From contig CAAFWE010000119.1 in the NCBI GenBank assembly GCA_900766655.1, positions 1 to 17,827 of the forward strand: a stretch of DNA of 17,827 nucleotides, read 5' to 3'. Below are positions 1 through 7,767 of this stretch, in pieces. The notes below the pieces were generated by a model that was given only the letters and a program-made list of their open reading frames with translations, was not told the DNA's origin and did no database searches. The position numbers and the translations under genes were made by a program. Source of the DNA: an uncultured Alistipes sp. GTDB lineage: Bacteria; Bacteroidota; Bacteroidia; Bacteroidales; Rikenellaceae. Each line of letters starts with the position of its first letter. The stretch's first letter is position 1.

Positions 1-765
1 AAGTTCGATATTCACGGAGGCGGTATGGATTTGATGTTCCCTCACCACGAGTGCGAGATTGCGCAGTCTACAGCCGCTCTCGGCCACGACTCGGCTCGCT
101 ATTGGGTGCACAACAATATGATTACCATCAACGGTAAGAAGATGGGTAAGTCCTACAACAACTTCATCACCCTCGAGCAGATGTTCAATGGCGACCACCC
201 TGCATTGGAGCAGGCCTACTCGCCAATGACTGTTCGTTTCTTCATCCTTCAGGCTCACTACCGCTCGACTCTCGACTTCTCGAACGAGGCGTTGCAGGCA
301 GCCGAGAAGGGACTTGACCGTCTGATGAAGGGTATCGAGGCTCTCCACAAAGCACCTGTTTCGGCTACCTCGTCGTTCGATGTCGACGAGATTGAGACTC
401 GTTGCGCCGAGGCTATGGCCGACGATTTGAACTCGCCAATCGTAATCTCTACGATGTTCGACTATGTGCGCCTCTTCAATCAGCTCACCGATGGTCAGCA
501 GACCCTCACAGCCGAGGATAAGGCAAAGGCCGAGGCAACCGTTCAGCGTTGGGTGTTCGATATTCTCGGTCTCGAGAACGAGAAGGCCGAGGCATCTGGT
601 GGTAAGGATATGGTATCCCCACTCGTAACTATGCTTCTCGATATGCGACTCCAAGCCAAAGCCGACAAAAATTGGGCATTGTCCGACGAGATTCGCGACA
701 AACTCATCGCCATCGGCATCCGCGTGAAAGACCGCAAGGACGGATATGACTGGGAAATCGAGTAA
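1..765 (+). CDS. cysS: Cysteinyl-tRNA synthetase, C-terminal part (5' truncated by window edge)
   Basis: Class I aminoacyl-tRNA synthetase that charges tRNA-Cys in the cytoplasm. The reading frame is open from base 1 and gives 254 residues. The fragment begins in the catalytic core with HGGGMDLMFPHHE (residues 5-17). The His and Glu of its HHE are known zinc ligands in this family. The second signature is KMGKS (residues 47-51), a KMSKS variant in which Gly replaces the first Ser. A DALR-like helical anticodon-binding region and a short C-terminal domain follow, ending in YDWEIE. Roughly the first 230-240 residues, including the HIGH motif, should lie to the left of the window. Two hairpins lie downstream, within a repeat-rich gap. 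Identity is secure. Confidence 0.96.
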   Translation, partial: KFDIHGGGMDLMFPHHECEIAQSTAALGHDSARYWVHNNMITINGKKMGKSYNNFITLEQMFNGDHPALEQAYSPMTVRFFILQAHYRSTLDFSNEALQAAEKGLDRLMKGIEALHKAPVSATSSFDVDEIETRCAEAMADDLNSPIVISTMFDYVRLFNQLTDGQQTLTAEDKAKAEATVQRWVFDILGLENEKAEASGGKDMVSPLVTMLLDMRLQAKADKNWALSDEIRDKLIAIGIRVKDRKDGYDWEIE

Positions 766-777
766 AAAGTTATTTTA

Positions 778-798
778 AGCGGTAAATTTTACACCGCT
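778..798 (+). terminator. Hairpin just after cysS, possible 3' end
   Basis: AGCGGT (778-783) and ACCGCT (793-798) form a perfect 6-bp stem with a 9-nt loop, 12 nt after the cysS stop codon. No U-tract follows directly, so this may be a processing or pause hairpin. A second nested hairpin (806-847) comes right after it and is followed by U-richer sequence. Confidence 0.4.
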
Positions 799-800
799 CT

Positions 801-860
801 GCGATAAGCGAGTCCTCACATAGGTCTACTATGCTGCGGGCTCGCTTTCTTGTTTGGCGC
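801..860 (+). repeat. Palindromic repeat, diverged member of the CATA/TATG-core family
   Basis: An outer stem AAGCGAG (806-812) with CTCGCTT (841-847) encloses a core CATAG-GTCTA-CTATG (819-833). The same 15-nt core layout, preceded by CA and followed by CT, occurs in the repeats at 14628-15027 and begins again at the right window edge. This copy lacks the long TGAAATTG ends. It may also help to terminate cysS transcription, because TTTCTTGTTT follows the outer stem. Confidence 0.65.
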
Positions 861-889
861 AAAATTTCCTCACTTAAAATAATTTTTTG

Positions 890-913
890 GTATGTCTACT
901 ATGCTGTGGGCTC
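890..913 (+). repeat. Partial direct copy of the 824-843 repeat core
   Basis: GTCTACTATGCTGTGGGCTC at 894-913 matches 824-843 at 19 of 20 positions (T for C at one site), 70 bp downstream. The left arm of the palindrome has decayed (GTATG instead of CATAG), so it looks like a degenerate fragment of the same family. Confidence 0.65.
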
Positions 914-945
914 CCTTAATTTGTTATTCAGTGAGCGTTAGCGAA

Positions 946-1002
946 CGATTGCCATTCAATGCCATTCAGCGACCAATGGGAGCGATTGCCATTCAATGCC
1001 AT
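946..1002 (+). repeat. 20-bp direct repeat pair
   Basis: CGATTGCCATTCAATGCCAT occurs at 946-965 and again at 983-1002, with a 17-bp spacer and a 37-bp period. Within each copy GCCATTCA or GCCAT recurs, so the stretch is internally repetitive. It lies about 40-100 bp upstream of the -33 element of the esterase promoter and has no start codon with a sensible frame. Only two copies are present, which is too few to call an array. Confidence 0.7.
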
Positions 1003-1039
1003 CTATGACAGAACCAAAATTAATTTTCGTCATCTTTTC

Positions 1040-1070
1040 TTGTAGAGTCAAACAATTTTTCGTACCTTTG
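1040..1070 (+). promoter_or_regulatory. Bacteroidota-type promoter for the esterase-murA-oxidoreductase run
   Basis: TTG (1040-1042), a 20-nt spacer and TACCTTTG (1063-1070) match the TTTG / TAnnTTTG promoter known for the Bacteroidota primary sigma factor. Transcription would begin near 1076, leaving a leader of about 35 nt before the ATG at 1112. The leader contains TGTGGATAA (1081-1089). Confidence 0.8.
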
Positions 1071-1111
1071 AAAAACTTTATGTGGATAACTACAACTAAA
1101 ACACTAATACT

Positions 1112-2419
1112 ATGAAAAGATTCCTTTCTCTTTTGTCGCTCCTCTGTGTAGCGGTTATGTTTGTGGGAGTGTTGTCGGTCAAGGCTGCAACCCCTTCGGA
1201 TCGTGCTGTCAAGGTTATCGTTATGCCTGACCATCTCGATTGGAACTACAAGTGTGGCGAGAAGCCAGTATTCAAGGTGTTGGTACTCAAACACCACTCG
1301 CCAATGCAGAATGTCGAGATTCGCTACGAGCTCTCGGAGGACAATATGCCAGCTCACAAGGTCGAGAATGTGGTGCTCAAGGGTGGCGAGGGTGTCATCA
1401 AGCTCGGTACTATGAAGGTGCCTGGATTCTTGCGTTGCAAGGTCTATGTCAAGGATGGCGTGAACACCCATTGTGGCATTGCCACCGCAGGTTTCGAGGT
1501 CGAGAAGATTGAGCCTACAGCAGTTATGCCAGCCGACTTCGACGCATTCTGGCAGGGTGCTATGGCCGAGAGCGCAAAGATTCCGCTCGAGCCAGTGCTT
1601 ACCCTTATGCCCGAGCAGTGCACACACGACTACAATGTCTACAATGTGAAGTTCCGCAATGGCGAAAGAGACTATATCTACGGTGTGTTGACCATACCTA
1701 ACAAGCCTGGCAAGTTCCCAGCAGTGTTGAAGGTGCCTGGCGCAAATGTTCGCCCTTACACCGTAGCGAAGGATATGGTAGCATTGGGTGATGTGGTCAC
1801 ACTCAAGGTGGGCATTCACGGTATTCCTATCGATATGGAGGGTAGTGTCTACAGCAACCTCAAGTACGGTGCGTTGAAGAACTACAACCGCATCAACATT
1901 CAGGACCGCGACAAGTACTACTACAAGCGTGTTTACATCGGTTGTGCGCGTGCTGTAGATGTGCTTGCAGGTTTGGAGTGCGTTGACGCTGACCGCATTG
2001 CAGTATGTGGCGGTAGTCAGGGTGGAGCCTTGTCGTTCACCACAGCCTACCTCAACCCTAAGGTTAAGTGTCTCTACGCCTTCTACCCAGCTTTGGCCGA
2101 CTTGGGAGCATACCTCCACAATCGCAGTGCTGGTTGGCCTCACCTCTTCCGCACAAGCTCGGACGATAACCTCCGCAACGAGAAGGTGCTCGAGACCATC
2201 AAGTACTACGATATCGTAAACTTCGCACGCAAGACTCGCGTGCCTGTCAAGGTGGCTCTCGGCTACAACGATACCACTTGCTGTCCAACCTCGATGTTTT
2301 CGGTCTACAACTCGGTACCTACATCGAAGGAGATTTACATCCTCAACGAGATTGGTCACTACATCTACGAGGAGATGTTCCAGGATCGTAACAAGTGGTT
2401 GCTCGAGAAGATTAAATAG
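1112..2419 (+). CDS. Secreted CE7-type acetyl (xylan) esterase, alpha/beta hydrolase
   Basis: Predicted carbohydrate acetyl esterase of the acetyl xylan esterase / cephalosporin C deacetylase type (435 aa). Residues 1-26 form a Sec signal peptide (MKR, hydrophobic core, cut near KAA/TPS), so it should act in the periplasm or at the surface. Residues about 30-130 are beta-rich and resemble an accessory Ig-like domain. The hydrolase domain follows. The visible triad is Ser302 in GGSQGG, Asp387 in GYNDTTCCP and His416 in NEIGHY, in the order and spacing expected. The ATG fits the promoter at 1040-1070. The gene lies 50 bp before murA on the same strand. The natural ester substrate cannot be read from the sequence. 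There is no SusC/SusD pair or other polysaccharide-utilisation gene nearby. Confidence 0.85.
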   Translation: MKRFLSLLSLLCVAVMFVGVLSVKAATPSDRAVKVIVMPDHLDWNYKCGEKPVFKVLVLKHHSPMQNVEIRYELSEDNMPAHKVENVVLKGGEGVIKLGTMKVPGFLRCKVYVKDGVNTHCGIATAGFEVEKIEPTAVMPADFDAFWQGAMAESAKIPLEPVLTLMPEQCTHDYNVYNVKFRNGERDYIYGVLTIPNKPGKFPAVLKVPGANVRPYTVAKDMVALGDVVTLKVGIHGIPIDMEGSVYSNLKYGALKNYNRINIQDRDKYYYKRVYIGCARAVDVLAGLECVDADRIAVCGGSQGGALSFTTAYLNPKVKCLYAFYPALADLGAYLHNRSAGWPHLFRTSSDDNLRNEKVLETIKYYDIVNFARKTRVPVKVALGYNDTTCCPTSMFSVYNSVPTSKEIYILNEIGHYIYEEMFQDRNKWLLEKIK

Positions 2420-2440
2420 TGTTACCTCCGCAAGTAACAC
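2419..2440 (+). other. Hairpin overlapping the esterase stop codon
   Basis: GTGTTAC (2419-2425) and GTAACAC (2434-2440) form a perfect 7-bp stem with an 8-nt loop, starting at the last base of the TAG. No U-tract follows, so it is more likely a 3' stabilising or processing hairpin between the esterase and murA than a full terminator. Confidence 0.45.
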
Positions 2441-2469
2441 CCCTGTATTAACGCAAAAAGAAGAACTCT

Positions 2470-3780
2470 ATGTCATATTTCAAAGTTGAAGGTGGTCGTC
2501 GTCTGTCGGGCGAGATTAAGCCACAAGGTGCCAAGAACGAGGCGTTGCAGATAATCTGCGCCACGCTCCTCACCGAGGAGAAGGTGGTGGTCGACAACAT
2601 CCCGCAGATTCTCGACATTATGCAGCTCATAGAACTCCTCAAGGCTATGGGCGTGAAGGTGGAGCGTCTGGGCGAGGATTGCTACTCGTTCTGTGCCAAG
2701 GATATCAATCTCGACTACCTCACCAGCGATGACTATCGTAATCGTTGCGCTCGTCTGCGTGGCTCGGTGATGATTGTCGGCCCACTCTTGGCTCGTTTCG
2801 GTGTGGGCTACATTCCAAAGCCAGGTGGCGACAAGATTGGCCGTCGTCGCCTCGACACCCACTTCATAGGTTTCCAGAAGCTCGGTGCTGAGTTCGACTT
2901 CGATGCTGCCGAGTCCTTCTTCTCGGTGCGTGCCAAGCAGCTCAAGGGCACCTATATGTTGCTCGACGAGGCCTCGGTTACGGGTACTGCCAATATCGTG
3001 ATGGCGGCAGTGCTTGCCAAAGGCAAGACTACCATCTACAACGCAGCCTGCGAGCCTTATCTGCAGCAGTTGTGCAAGATGCTCAACCGTATGGGCGCAA
3101 AGATTTCGGGTGTAGGCTCGAACCTCCTCGAGATCGAGGGCGTGGAGTCGCTCGGTGGCACCACCCACACGATGTTGCCCGATATGATTGAGGTGGGTAG
3201 CTTCATCGGTATGGCGGCAATGAACCGCTCGGAGCTCACCATCAAGGGCGTATCGTTCGAGAATCTCGGTATCATCCCAGCGCAGTTTGCACGCCTTGGC
3301 ATCGCAATGGAGCGTCGTGGTGACGATCTCTACATCCCACAGCAGGACCACTACAGCATCGAGAGCTTCATCGATGGCTCGATTATGACCATTGCCGATG
3401 CTCCGTGGCCAGGTCTTACGCCTGACCTCCTCTCCATATTCCTCGTTGTGGCAACACAGGCAAAGGGTACTGTGCTCATCCACCAAAAGATGTTCGAGAG
3501 TCGCTTGTTCTTTGTCGATAAGTTGATAGATATGGGTGCACAGATTATCCTCTGCGACCCTCACCGAGCTGCGGTCATCGGTCAGGACCATCAGCATCAG
3601 TTGCGTGCTGCCAAGATGTCGTCGCCCGATATTCGCGCGGGTGTGGCACTGCTCATCGCAGCAATGAGTGCCGATGGCGTGAGCACCATTCAGAATATCG
3701 ACCAGATAGATCGTGGCTATCGCAATATCGAGGGCCGATTGAACGCTATCGGTGCAAACATCATCCGATTGGACGATTAG
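2470..3780 (+). CDS. murA: UDP-N-acetylglucosamine 1-carboxyvinyltransferase
   Basis: Cytoplasmic enzyme that transfers enolpyruvate from PEP to UDP-GlcNAc, the first committed step of peptidoglycan synthesis. It has 436 aa, close to the usual 420-435. Lys22-Asn23 in GAKNEAL match the substrate-binding pair of the family. The catalytic loop reads PKPGGDKIGRRRLDTH (residues 116-131). Asp121 stands where the fosfomycin-reactive Cys115 of E. coli MurA lies. This Cys-to-Asp form is known in mycobacteria, Chlamydia and many Bacteroidota and is expected to give intrinsic fosfomycin tolerance. The family's GSFIGMAA and APWPGLTPDL-like segments are present. It is probably co-transcribed with the esterase and the oxidoreductase, although its function is unrelated to theirs. 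Confidence 0.95.
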   Translation: MSYFKVEGGRRLSGEIKPQGAKNEALQIICATLLTEEKVVVDNIPQILDIMQLIELLKAMGVKVERLGEDCYSFCAKDINLDYLTSDDYRNRCARLRGSVMIVGPLLARFGVGYIPKPGGDKIGRRRLDTHFIGFQKLGAEFDFDAAESFFSVRAKQLKGTYMLLDEASVTGTANIVMAAVLAKGKTTIYNAACEPYLQQLCKMLNRMGAKISGVGSNLLEIEGVESLGGTTHTMLPDMIEVGSFIGMAAMNRSELTIKGVSFENLGIIPAQFARLGIAMERRGDDLYIPQQDHYSIESFIDGSIMTIADAPWPGLTPDLLSIFLVVATQAKGTVLIHQKMFESRLFFVDKLIDMGAQIILCDPHRAAVIGQDHQHQLRAAKMSSPDIRAGVALLIAAMSADGVSTIQNIDQIDRGYRNIEGRLNAIGANIIRLDD

Positions 3781-3807
3781 AATTTCGATAAAATATAGAT
3801 AGAGAAT

Positions 3808-5787
3808 ATGAAAAGACTTATTCTACTACTCTCTGCAATAGTCGTATCGTTGAGTGTATCTGCTCAACGATACGATTTGTGTATCTACGGAGGTACTTCG
3901 GCGGGTGTCGTGGCGGCATATTCGGCTGCACAACTCAATATGACGGTCGCTTTGGTCTGCCCTGAGGAGCGTCTCGGAGGCCTCACCACCGGTGGACTCG
4001 GTCAGACCGACATCGGCAACAAGCAGGTGGTGCTTGGTGTGGCCAAGCAGTTCTACCGCCAGCTCGGTAGCTACTACGATCGTCTCGAGGCGTGGACCTT
4101 CGAGCCAAAGGTTGCGCTATCTATTATGGAGCGATATGCCTCGCACAAGAATATCACCATCTACAAGGGTGAGTGGCTCGATAAGGTCGAAAAGAGGGGT
4201 AACCACATCGTTGGAGCAACCTTCGGTGGCAAGGTGCCACACCTAAAAATCGAGGCCGACTACTTTATCGATGCCACCTACGAGGGCGATTTGCTCGCCT
4301 CGGCTGGTGTCTCCTACACCATAGGTCGCGAGGACAACTCGGTCTATGGCGAGACTTGGAGTGGCGAGTATCTGCAACCCAAGAATCATCAATTCCCCGA
4401 TGGTATCGACCCTTATGTCGAGAAGGGCAACCCCGCAAGCGGTCTGTTGCCTCATATTCAGGAGTTTTCGCTCAATGGAAAGGGTGTGGGCGACAAGCTT
4501 GTGCAGGCCTACAACTTCCGCATCTGCTTGACCGACAATCCGAATAACTTGGTGCCTATCACCAAGCCCGACAACTACGATCCGTCGCAGTATGAGTTGC
4601 TCATCCGTCTGATGGAGGCACAACCCGACAAGCGCAAGCTGGCCAACTACTTCATCTGGAGTAGAATGCCAAACCGTAAGACCGATGTGAACAATCGTGG
4701 CGGTTTCTCGAGCGATATGATTGGTTGCAACTGGAACTATCCCGAGGCCTCGCGCGAGGAGCGTAAGGCGATTGTCAAGGCACACGAAGATTACACCAAG
4801 GGACTGCTCTACTTCGTAGGTCACGACGAGCGAGTGCCCGAGAGTATCCGCAAGGAGATGCTCCGCTGGGGATATCCAAAGGATGAGTATCTCGACAACA
4901 ACCACTTCTCGCCACAGCTTTACATCCGCGAGGCGCGTCGTATGGTGGGCGAGTATGTCTGCACGCAGCGCGATTGCGACCGCAAGGTGGTGGTCGAGGA
5001 TGGCATTGCCTACGCAGCCTACAATATGGACTCGCACAACTGCAAGCGTGTGGTCGTCGAGAAGAATGGCGTGAAGATGGTCAAGAACGAGGGCAATGTC
5101 GAGGTGAGAACCGCTGGTCCTTATCCAATATCCTATCGTGCCATCACGCCAAAGCGCAACGAGTGCGATAACCTCTTGGTGCCAGTCTGCCTCTCGGCAA
5201 GCCACATAGCCTTCGGCTCGATTCGTATGGAGCCAGTCTTTATGGTCTTGGGTCAAGCCTCGGCCATTGCTGCCCATCTGGCCAAGGGTGGGGCGGTGCA
5301 AGATGTCGACAGCAAGGCTATCAACCGCCTCTTCGAGGAGAATCCTTACCTCGATGGCTCGACACCCGATATCCTCATCGACGACAACTCGGAGTACGCT
5401 TCGCTTGGCGAGGGTTGGATTCGCAAGACGGGCAATCGTGGCTTTGGTCTGACCTATTTGGTGCGACTCGGTGGCTCGGACGAGAGTTCAATCACCTACA
5501 CCCTGCCGAAGGGGTTGAAGGGTGAGTGGGAGCTCTACTCCTATCACCGACTGAAGGGCAAAATCAACACGCGCGTAAATATTAATGTGCAGATTGGTAA
5601 GCAGCGTCTCGAGAAGGATATGAACCTCCGCGACATCAAGCTGGTGGGACAGACCTCGGGTGAGTGGGTGAGCCTCGGTCGCTACTCATTCAAGCCTAAC
5701 ACCAAGGGCAAGGTGGTGATTACCGCACCGAAGAGCAAGCACCACTCCTATGCCGATGGATTACTCCTCATAAAGCGGGACAAGTAA
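3808..5787 (+). CDS. Secreted FAD-dependent oxidoreductase with C-terminal golvesin/xanthan-lyase-like domain
   Basis: 659 aa. Residues 1-19 are a signal peptide ending SVSA before Gln20, so export is expected. A Rossmann dinucleotide fold starts at residue 22 with GGTSAG (28-33). It is followed by ERLGGLTTGGLGQTD (55-69), typical of the FAD_oxidored family found in Bacteroidota and Planctomycetota. The region around residues 145-165 (YFIDATYEGDLLASAGV) is the second conserved FAD-family block. Residues about 535-655 are beta-rich with WELYSYHRL and GEWVSLGRYSF, like the C-terminal domain of proteins annotated as xanthan lyase or golvesin. The substrate is unknown; a role on a sugar or glycan product is inference. 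It begins 27 bp after murA and ends at a hairpin terminator. Confidence 0.82.
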   Translation: MKRLILLLSAIVVSLSVSAQRYDLCIYGGTSAGVVAAYSAAQLNMTVALVCPEERLGGLTTGGLGQTDIGNKQVVLGVAKQFYRQLGSYYDRLEAWTFEPKVALSIMERYASHKNITIYKGEWLDKVEKRGNHIVGATFGGKVPHLKIEADYFIDATYEGDLLASAGVSYTIGREDNSVYGETWSGEYLQPKNHQFPDGIDPYVEKGNPASGLLPHIQEFSLNGKGVGDKLVQAYNFRICLTDNPNNLVPITKPDNYDPSQYELLIRLMEAQPDKRKLANYFIWSRMPNRKTDVNNRGGFSSDMIGCNWNYPEASREERKAIVKAHEDYTKGLLYFVGHDERVPESIRKEMLRWGYPKDEYLDNNHFSPQLYIREARRMVGEYVCTQRDCDRKVVVEDGIAYAAYNMDSHNCKRVVVEKNGVKMVKNEGNVEVRTAGPYPISYRAITPKRNECDNLLVPVCLSASHIAFGSIRMEPVFMVLGQASAIAAHLAKGGAVQDVDSKAINRLFEENPYLDGSTPDILIDDNSEYASLGEGWIRKTGNRGFGLTYLVRLGGSDESSITYTLPKGLKGEWELYSYHRLKGKINTRVNINVQIGKQRLEKDMNLRDIKLVGQTSGEWVSLGRYSFKPNTKGKVVITAPKSKHHSYADGLLLIKRDK

Positions 5788-5804
5788 GGGTGTTTATCAA
5801 AGAT

Positions 5805-5844
5805 AAAAGATGCCACAAGCGACGAGCCTGCGGCATCTTTTTTT
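5805..5844. terminator. Bidirectional Rho-independent terminator
   Basis: AAAAGATGCC (5805-5814) pairs with GGCATCTTTT (5832-5841). Further pairs in the upper stem (CA/TG, GC/GC) enclose a GACGA loop, and seven or more T residues follow. On the minus strand the stem is followed by TTTTATCTTT. It separates the + strand oxidoreductase from the convergent DUF3467 gene and can serve both. Confidence 0.88.
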
Positions 5845-5873
5845 GACCTTTCAAGATATCTTGTGGCGGTGAT

Positions 5874-6176
5874 TTATGCCTCGCCGTGATTCTTGATACC
5901 GATGTGCTGGTGTGGTTGCTGCAACTCGATGCGACCTACATTGCTCTCGTAGCGTGCGACATTGTCCTGCAGGGAGAGTAGCAGACGCTTGGCGTGCTCT
6001 GGAGTGAGTATAATGCGGCTGTTGACCGAGGCCTTTGGCATACCTGGGAGCAATGCCGCAAAGTCGATGATAAACTCCGATGTCGAGTGCGATATGATGG
6101 CGAGGTTCGCATATTGTCCTTTTGCCACCTCTGGATCGAGTTCGATGTCGATTCCGTGCTGTTTCAAGTCGTTCAT
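5874..6176 (-). CDS. DUF3467 family protein
   Basis: 100-aa soluble protein with no signal peptide or membrane segment. The core NLAIISHSTSEFIIDFA, followed by LLPGMPKASVNSRIILTPEHAKRLLLSLQDNVARYE (residues 24-77), matches DUF3467 proteins, which are widespread in Bacteroidota and of unknown function. The ATG at 6176 is preferred because the domain starts a few residues later. An upstream in-frame ATG at 6257 would add a Cys/Arg-rich segment unlike the family and would overlap the likely promoter. The C-terminus (QQPHQHIGIKNHGEA) is His-rich. The gene is single, convergent with the oxidoreductase and divergent from the LysE gene. Confidence 0.85.
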   Translation of the reverse strand: MNDLKQHGIDIELDPEVAKGQYANLAIISHSTSEFIIDFAALLPGMPKASVNSRIILTPEHAKRLLLSLQDNVARYESNVGRIELQQPHQHIGIKNHGEA

Positions 6177-6200
6177 AGTGTTTGTTAGATTTTTCTGTGA

Positions 6201-6208
6201 CAAAAATA
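6201..6208 (-). promoter_or_regulatory. Possible -7 element for DUF3467
   Basis: Read on the minus strand, TATTTTTG fits TAnnTTTG, 25 nt before the ATG. A TTTTG lies only 14 nt further upstream, which is shorter than the usual 19-21 nt spacing, so the match is partial. Confidence 0.35.
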
Positions 6209-6342
6209 TGCAAATATTGCGGCAAAATGGCTCTCTACGACAATAAGTTATCAACAATAAAAAAACAATGTGCGAGGCGAGGCACGCAAAATGCAGTAGC
6301 GATAAAAGGTGTGGCGATATAGGATGTTTAATATATTTTTAA

Positions 6343-6350
6343 TATATTTG
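6343..6350 (+). promoter_or_regulatory. Possible -7 element for the LysE-cmk-ispH run
   Basis: TATATTTG fits TAnnTTTG and is followed by a leader of about 40 nt. No good TTG lies at the usual distance. The element is the second of two tandem TTAATATATTT units (6328-6349), so the AT-rich sequence could match by chance. AAGGAG (6383-6388), six bases before the ATG, is an unusually clear Shine-Dalgarno for this phylum. Confidence 0.4.
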
Positions 6351-6394
6351 CAGAGTATTTTGCGTTACTGCGACAAATTCTGAAGGAGAGAGTT

Positions 6395-7072
6395 ATGATT
6401 AGTGACAATATGGAGCTTTTGCTACGAGGAGTTACCGTAGGTTTGGCATCATCGATTACGGTGGGTCCTGTGGCGGTGTTGTGCATCCAGCGCACCCTGA
6501 GCAAGAGTCGCAAGTCGGGATTCCTCTCGGGCTTGGGAGTGGCGTGTGCCGATACTCTGATGGCTATTATCGCCTTCTTCTTCTATGCGCTGCTCAAGGC
6601 GCAAATCGAGCAGTACAAAGATATAATCACCATCCTCGGAGGTATCTTCGTGGTGATTGTGGGCGTGGTCATCTTCTTCCAGAAGCCCGCACCTCAGATT
6701 CGTCGCAACCGTACTGGCTCGACCACTTCGTGGCGCGACTTTGTCTCGATGTTCGGCTTCACGATGGCCAACTTCGTGACCGTAATCCCCTACATTCTCG
6801 CCTTCTTTGCGATGCTCGGTGTGGAGTCGCACGATGGCTCGCGCGATGTCGCCTCGATAGTGTCGAGTATGCTCGTCTTGTCGGGCTTCTTGGCTGGAGC
6901 TGTGCTATGGTGGTTTGTGCTTACGCTCATCATCAGCCTCTTCCGTAGACGATTCCGCCCTCATCATATGCAGATCATAAACCGCGTAGCGGGTATTATC
7001 ATAGGACTCCTCGGAGTCATAACCATACTTTCGACAGTAGTATCATCTATCCCAAATGGCACAGTCAACTAA
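6395..7072 (+). CDS. LysE-family translocator (predicted amino acid or metabolite exporter)
   Basis: 225-aa inner-membrane protein with about six hydrophobic helices (roughly residues 12-30, 44-68, 76-96, 117-142, 155-182 and 194-216). The N-terminal RGVTVGLASSITVGPVAVLCIQ (11-32) is the family signature around the conserved Gly-Pro. LysE-type proteins export basic amino acids, homoserine lactone, threonine or other metabolites. The substrate here is not predictable. A charged loop with RRNRTGSTTSW (103-113) separates the two halves. The 3' end overlaps the cmk start by 17 bp, which suggests one operon with translational coupling. The ATG at 6395 has a good Shine-Dalgarno; ATG at residue 6 is an alternative. 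Confidence 0.82.
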   Translation: MISDNMELLLRGVTVGLASSITVGPVAVLCIQRTLSKSRKSGFLSGLGVACADTLMAIIAFFFYALLKAQIEQYKDIITILGGIFVVIVGVVIFFQKPAPQIRRNRTGSTTSWRDFVSMFGFTMANFVTVIPYILAFFAMLGVESHDGSRDVASIVSSMLVLSGFLAGAVLWWFVLTLIISLFRRRFRPHHMQIINRVAGIIIGLLGVITILSTVVSSIPNGTVN

Positions 7073-7760
7073 AAAGATTATCATTGCGCTCGACGGATTC
7101 TCCTCGTGCGGTAAGAGCACATTTGCCAAGAGCATTGCTCAACGACTCGGTTATATTTTCATCGACACAGGTGCGATGTATCGCGCTGTAACGCTCTATG
7201 CCCTCGAGAACGGAGCTATTCGCTCGGGTATGGTCGACGAGGATGCTGTAGTGAAACTTCTCAACGACATCACCATCACCTTCCGCTTCAATCCACAGCG
7301 TGGAGCCAGCGACATCTATGTCAATGGCGACCTGGTCGAGGGTAAGATTCGCACCATCGAGGTGTCGAACTGCGTAAGCCCCGTAAGTGCTATTGCCGAG
7401 GTGCGCGAGAAGCTCGTTGCTATGCAGCAGGAGATGGGACGCGCCAAGGGCGTGGTGATGGATGGTCGCGACATCGGTACGGTGGTATTCCCTGATGCCG
7501 AGTTGAAGATATTTATGACTGCCGACGCTAAGGTGCGTGCCGAGCGTCGCTATGCCGAGCTCACTGCCAAGGGAGACAAGGTGTCGTTCGAGGAGATTTT
7601 GGAGAATGTGGTTTCGCGCGACCAGGCCGATATGACTCGCGCCATCTCGCCTCTGCAGCAGGCCGAGGATGCCATCGTGCTCGACAACAGCCATATGACT
7701 GTCGAGGAGCAGATGGAGTGGTTCGACAAGGAGTTCCAGCGCGTGCAAGAGTCACTCTAA
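7056..7760 (+). CDS. cmk: Cytidylate kinase
   Basis: Phosphorylates CMP and dCMP with ATP in pyrimidine nucleotide recycling. It has 234 aa, near the family's 220-230. Visible motifs are the P-loop GFSSCGKST (14-22), DTGAMYRA (37-44), MDGRDIGT (135-142) and RDQADMTRAISPL (188-200), all typical of Cmk. The acceptor-binding insert between residues about 70 and 110 is present. The start lies 17 bp inside the LysE gene, and the stop is 7 bp before the ispH start. Cmk and IspH are neighbours in several Bacteroidota, and in other bacteria cmk is linked to rpsA and ispH, so the pairing agrees with established context. Confidence 0.95.
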   Translation: MAQSTKKIIIALDGFSSCGKSTFAKSIAQRLGYIFIDTGAMYRAVTLYALENGAIRSGMVDEDAVVKLLNDITITFRFNPQRGASDIYVNGDLVEGKIRTIEVSNCVSPVSAIAEVREKLVAMQQEMGRAKGVVMDGRDIGTVVFPDAELKIFMTADAKVRAERRYAELTAKGDKVSFEEILENVVSRDQADMTRAISPLQQAEDAIVLDNSHMTVEEQMEWFDKEFQRVQESL

Positions 7761-7767
7761 TCGAGAG

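Larger units (their letters stand above)
766..1111. other. 346-bp intergenic region: repeats, then promoter
   Basis: No gene is supported here. From left to right it holds the cysS 3' hairpin, a palindromic repeat and a degenerate partial copy, a 20-bp direct repeat pair, and the promoter and leader of the esterase gene. An antisense frame running in from the esterase is a coding shadow. Confidence 0.7.

Noticed and set aside
137..155. KMGKS in CysS as a damaged KMSKS motif
   Set aside because: This Gly variant is common in CysS of the phylum, and both catalytic lysines are kept.
956..2440. 494-residue open frame antisense to the esterase
   Set aside because: It mirrors the esterase coding frame, is rich in His, Leu, Val and Cys with no domain, and starts inside the next gap. 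Long antisense frames recur over murA, the oxidoreductase and the S41 protease because of codon bias (few TTA, CTA and TCA codons).
6246..6254. TTATCAACA as a second DnaA box
   Set aside because: One mismatch in an AT-rich gap; isolated and not supported by neighbouring boxes.
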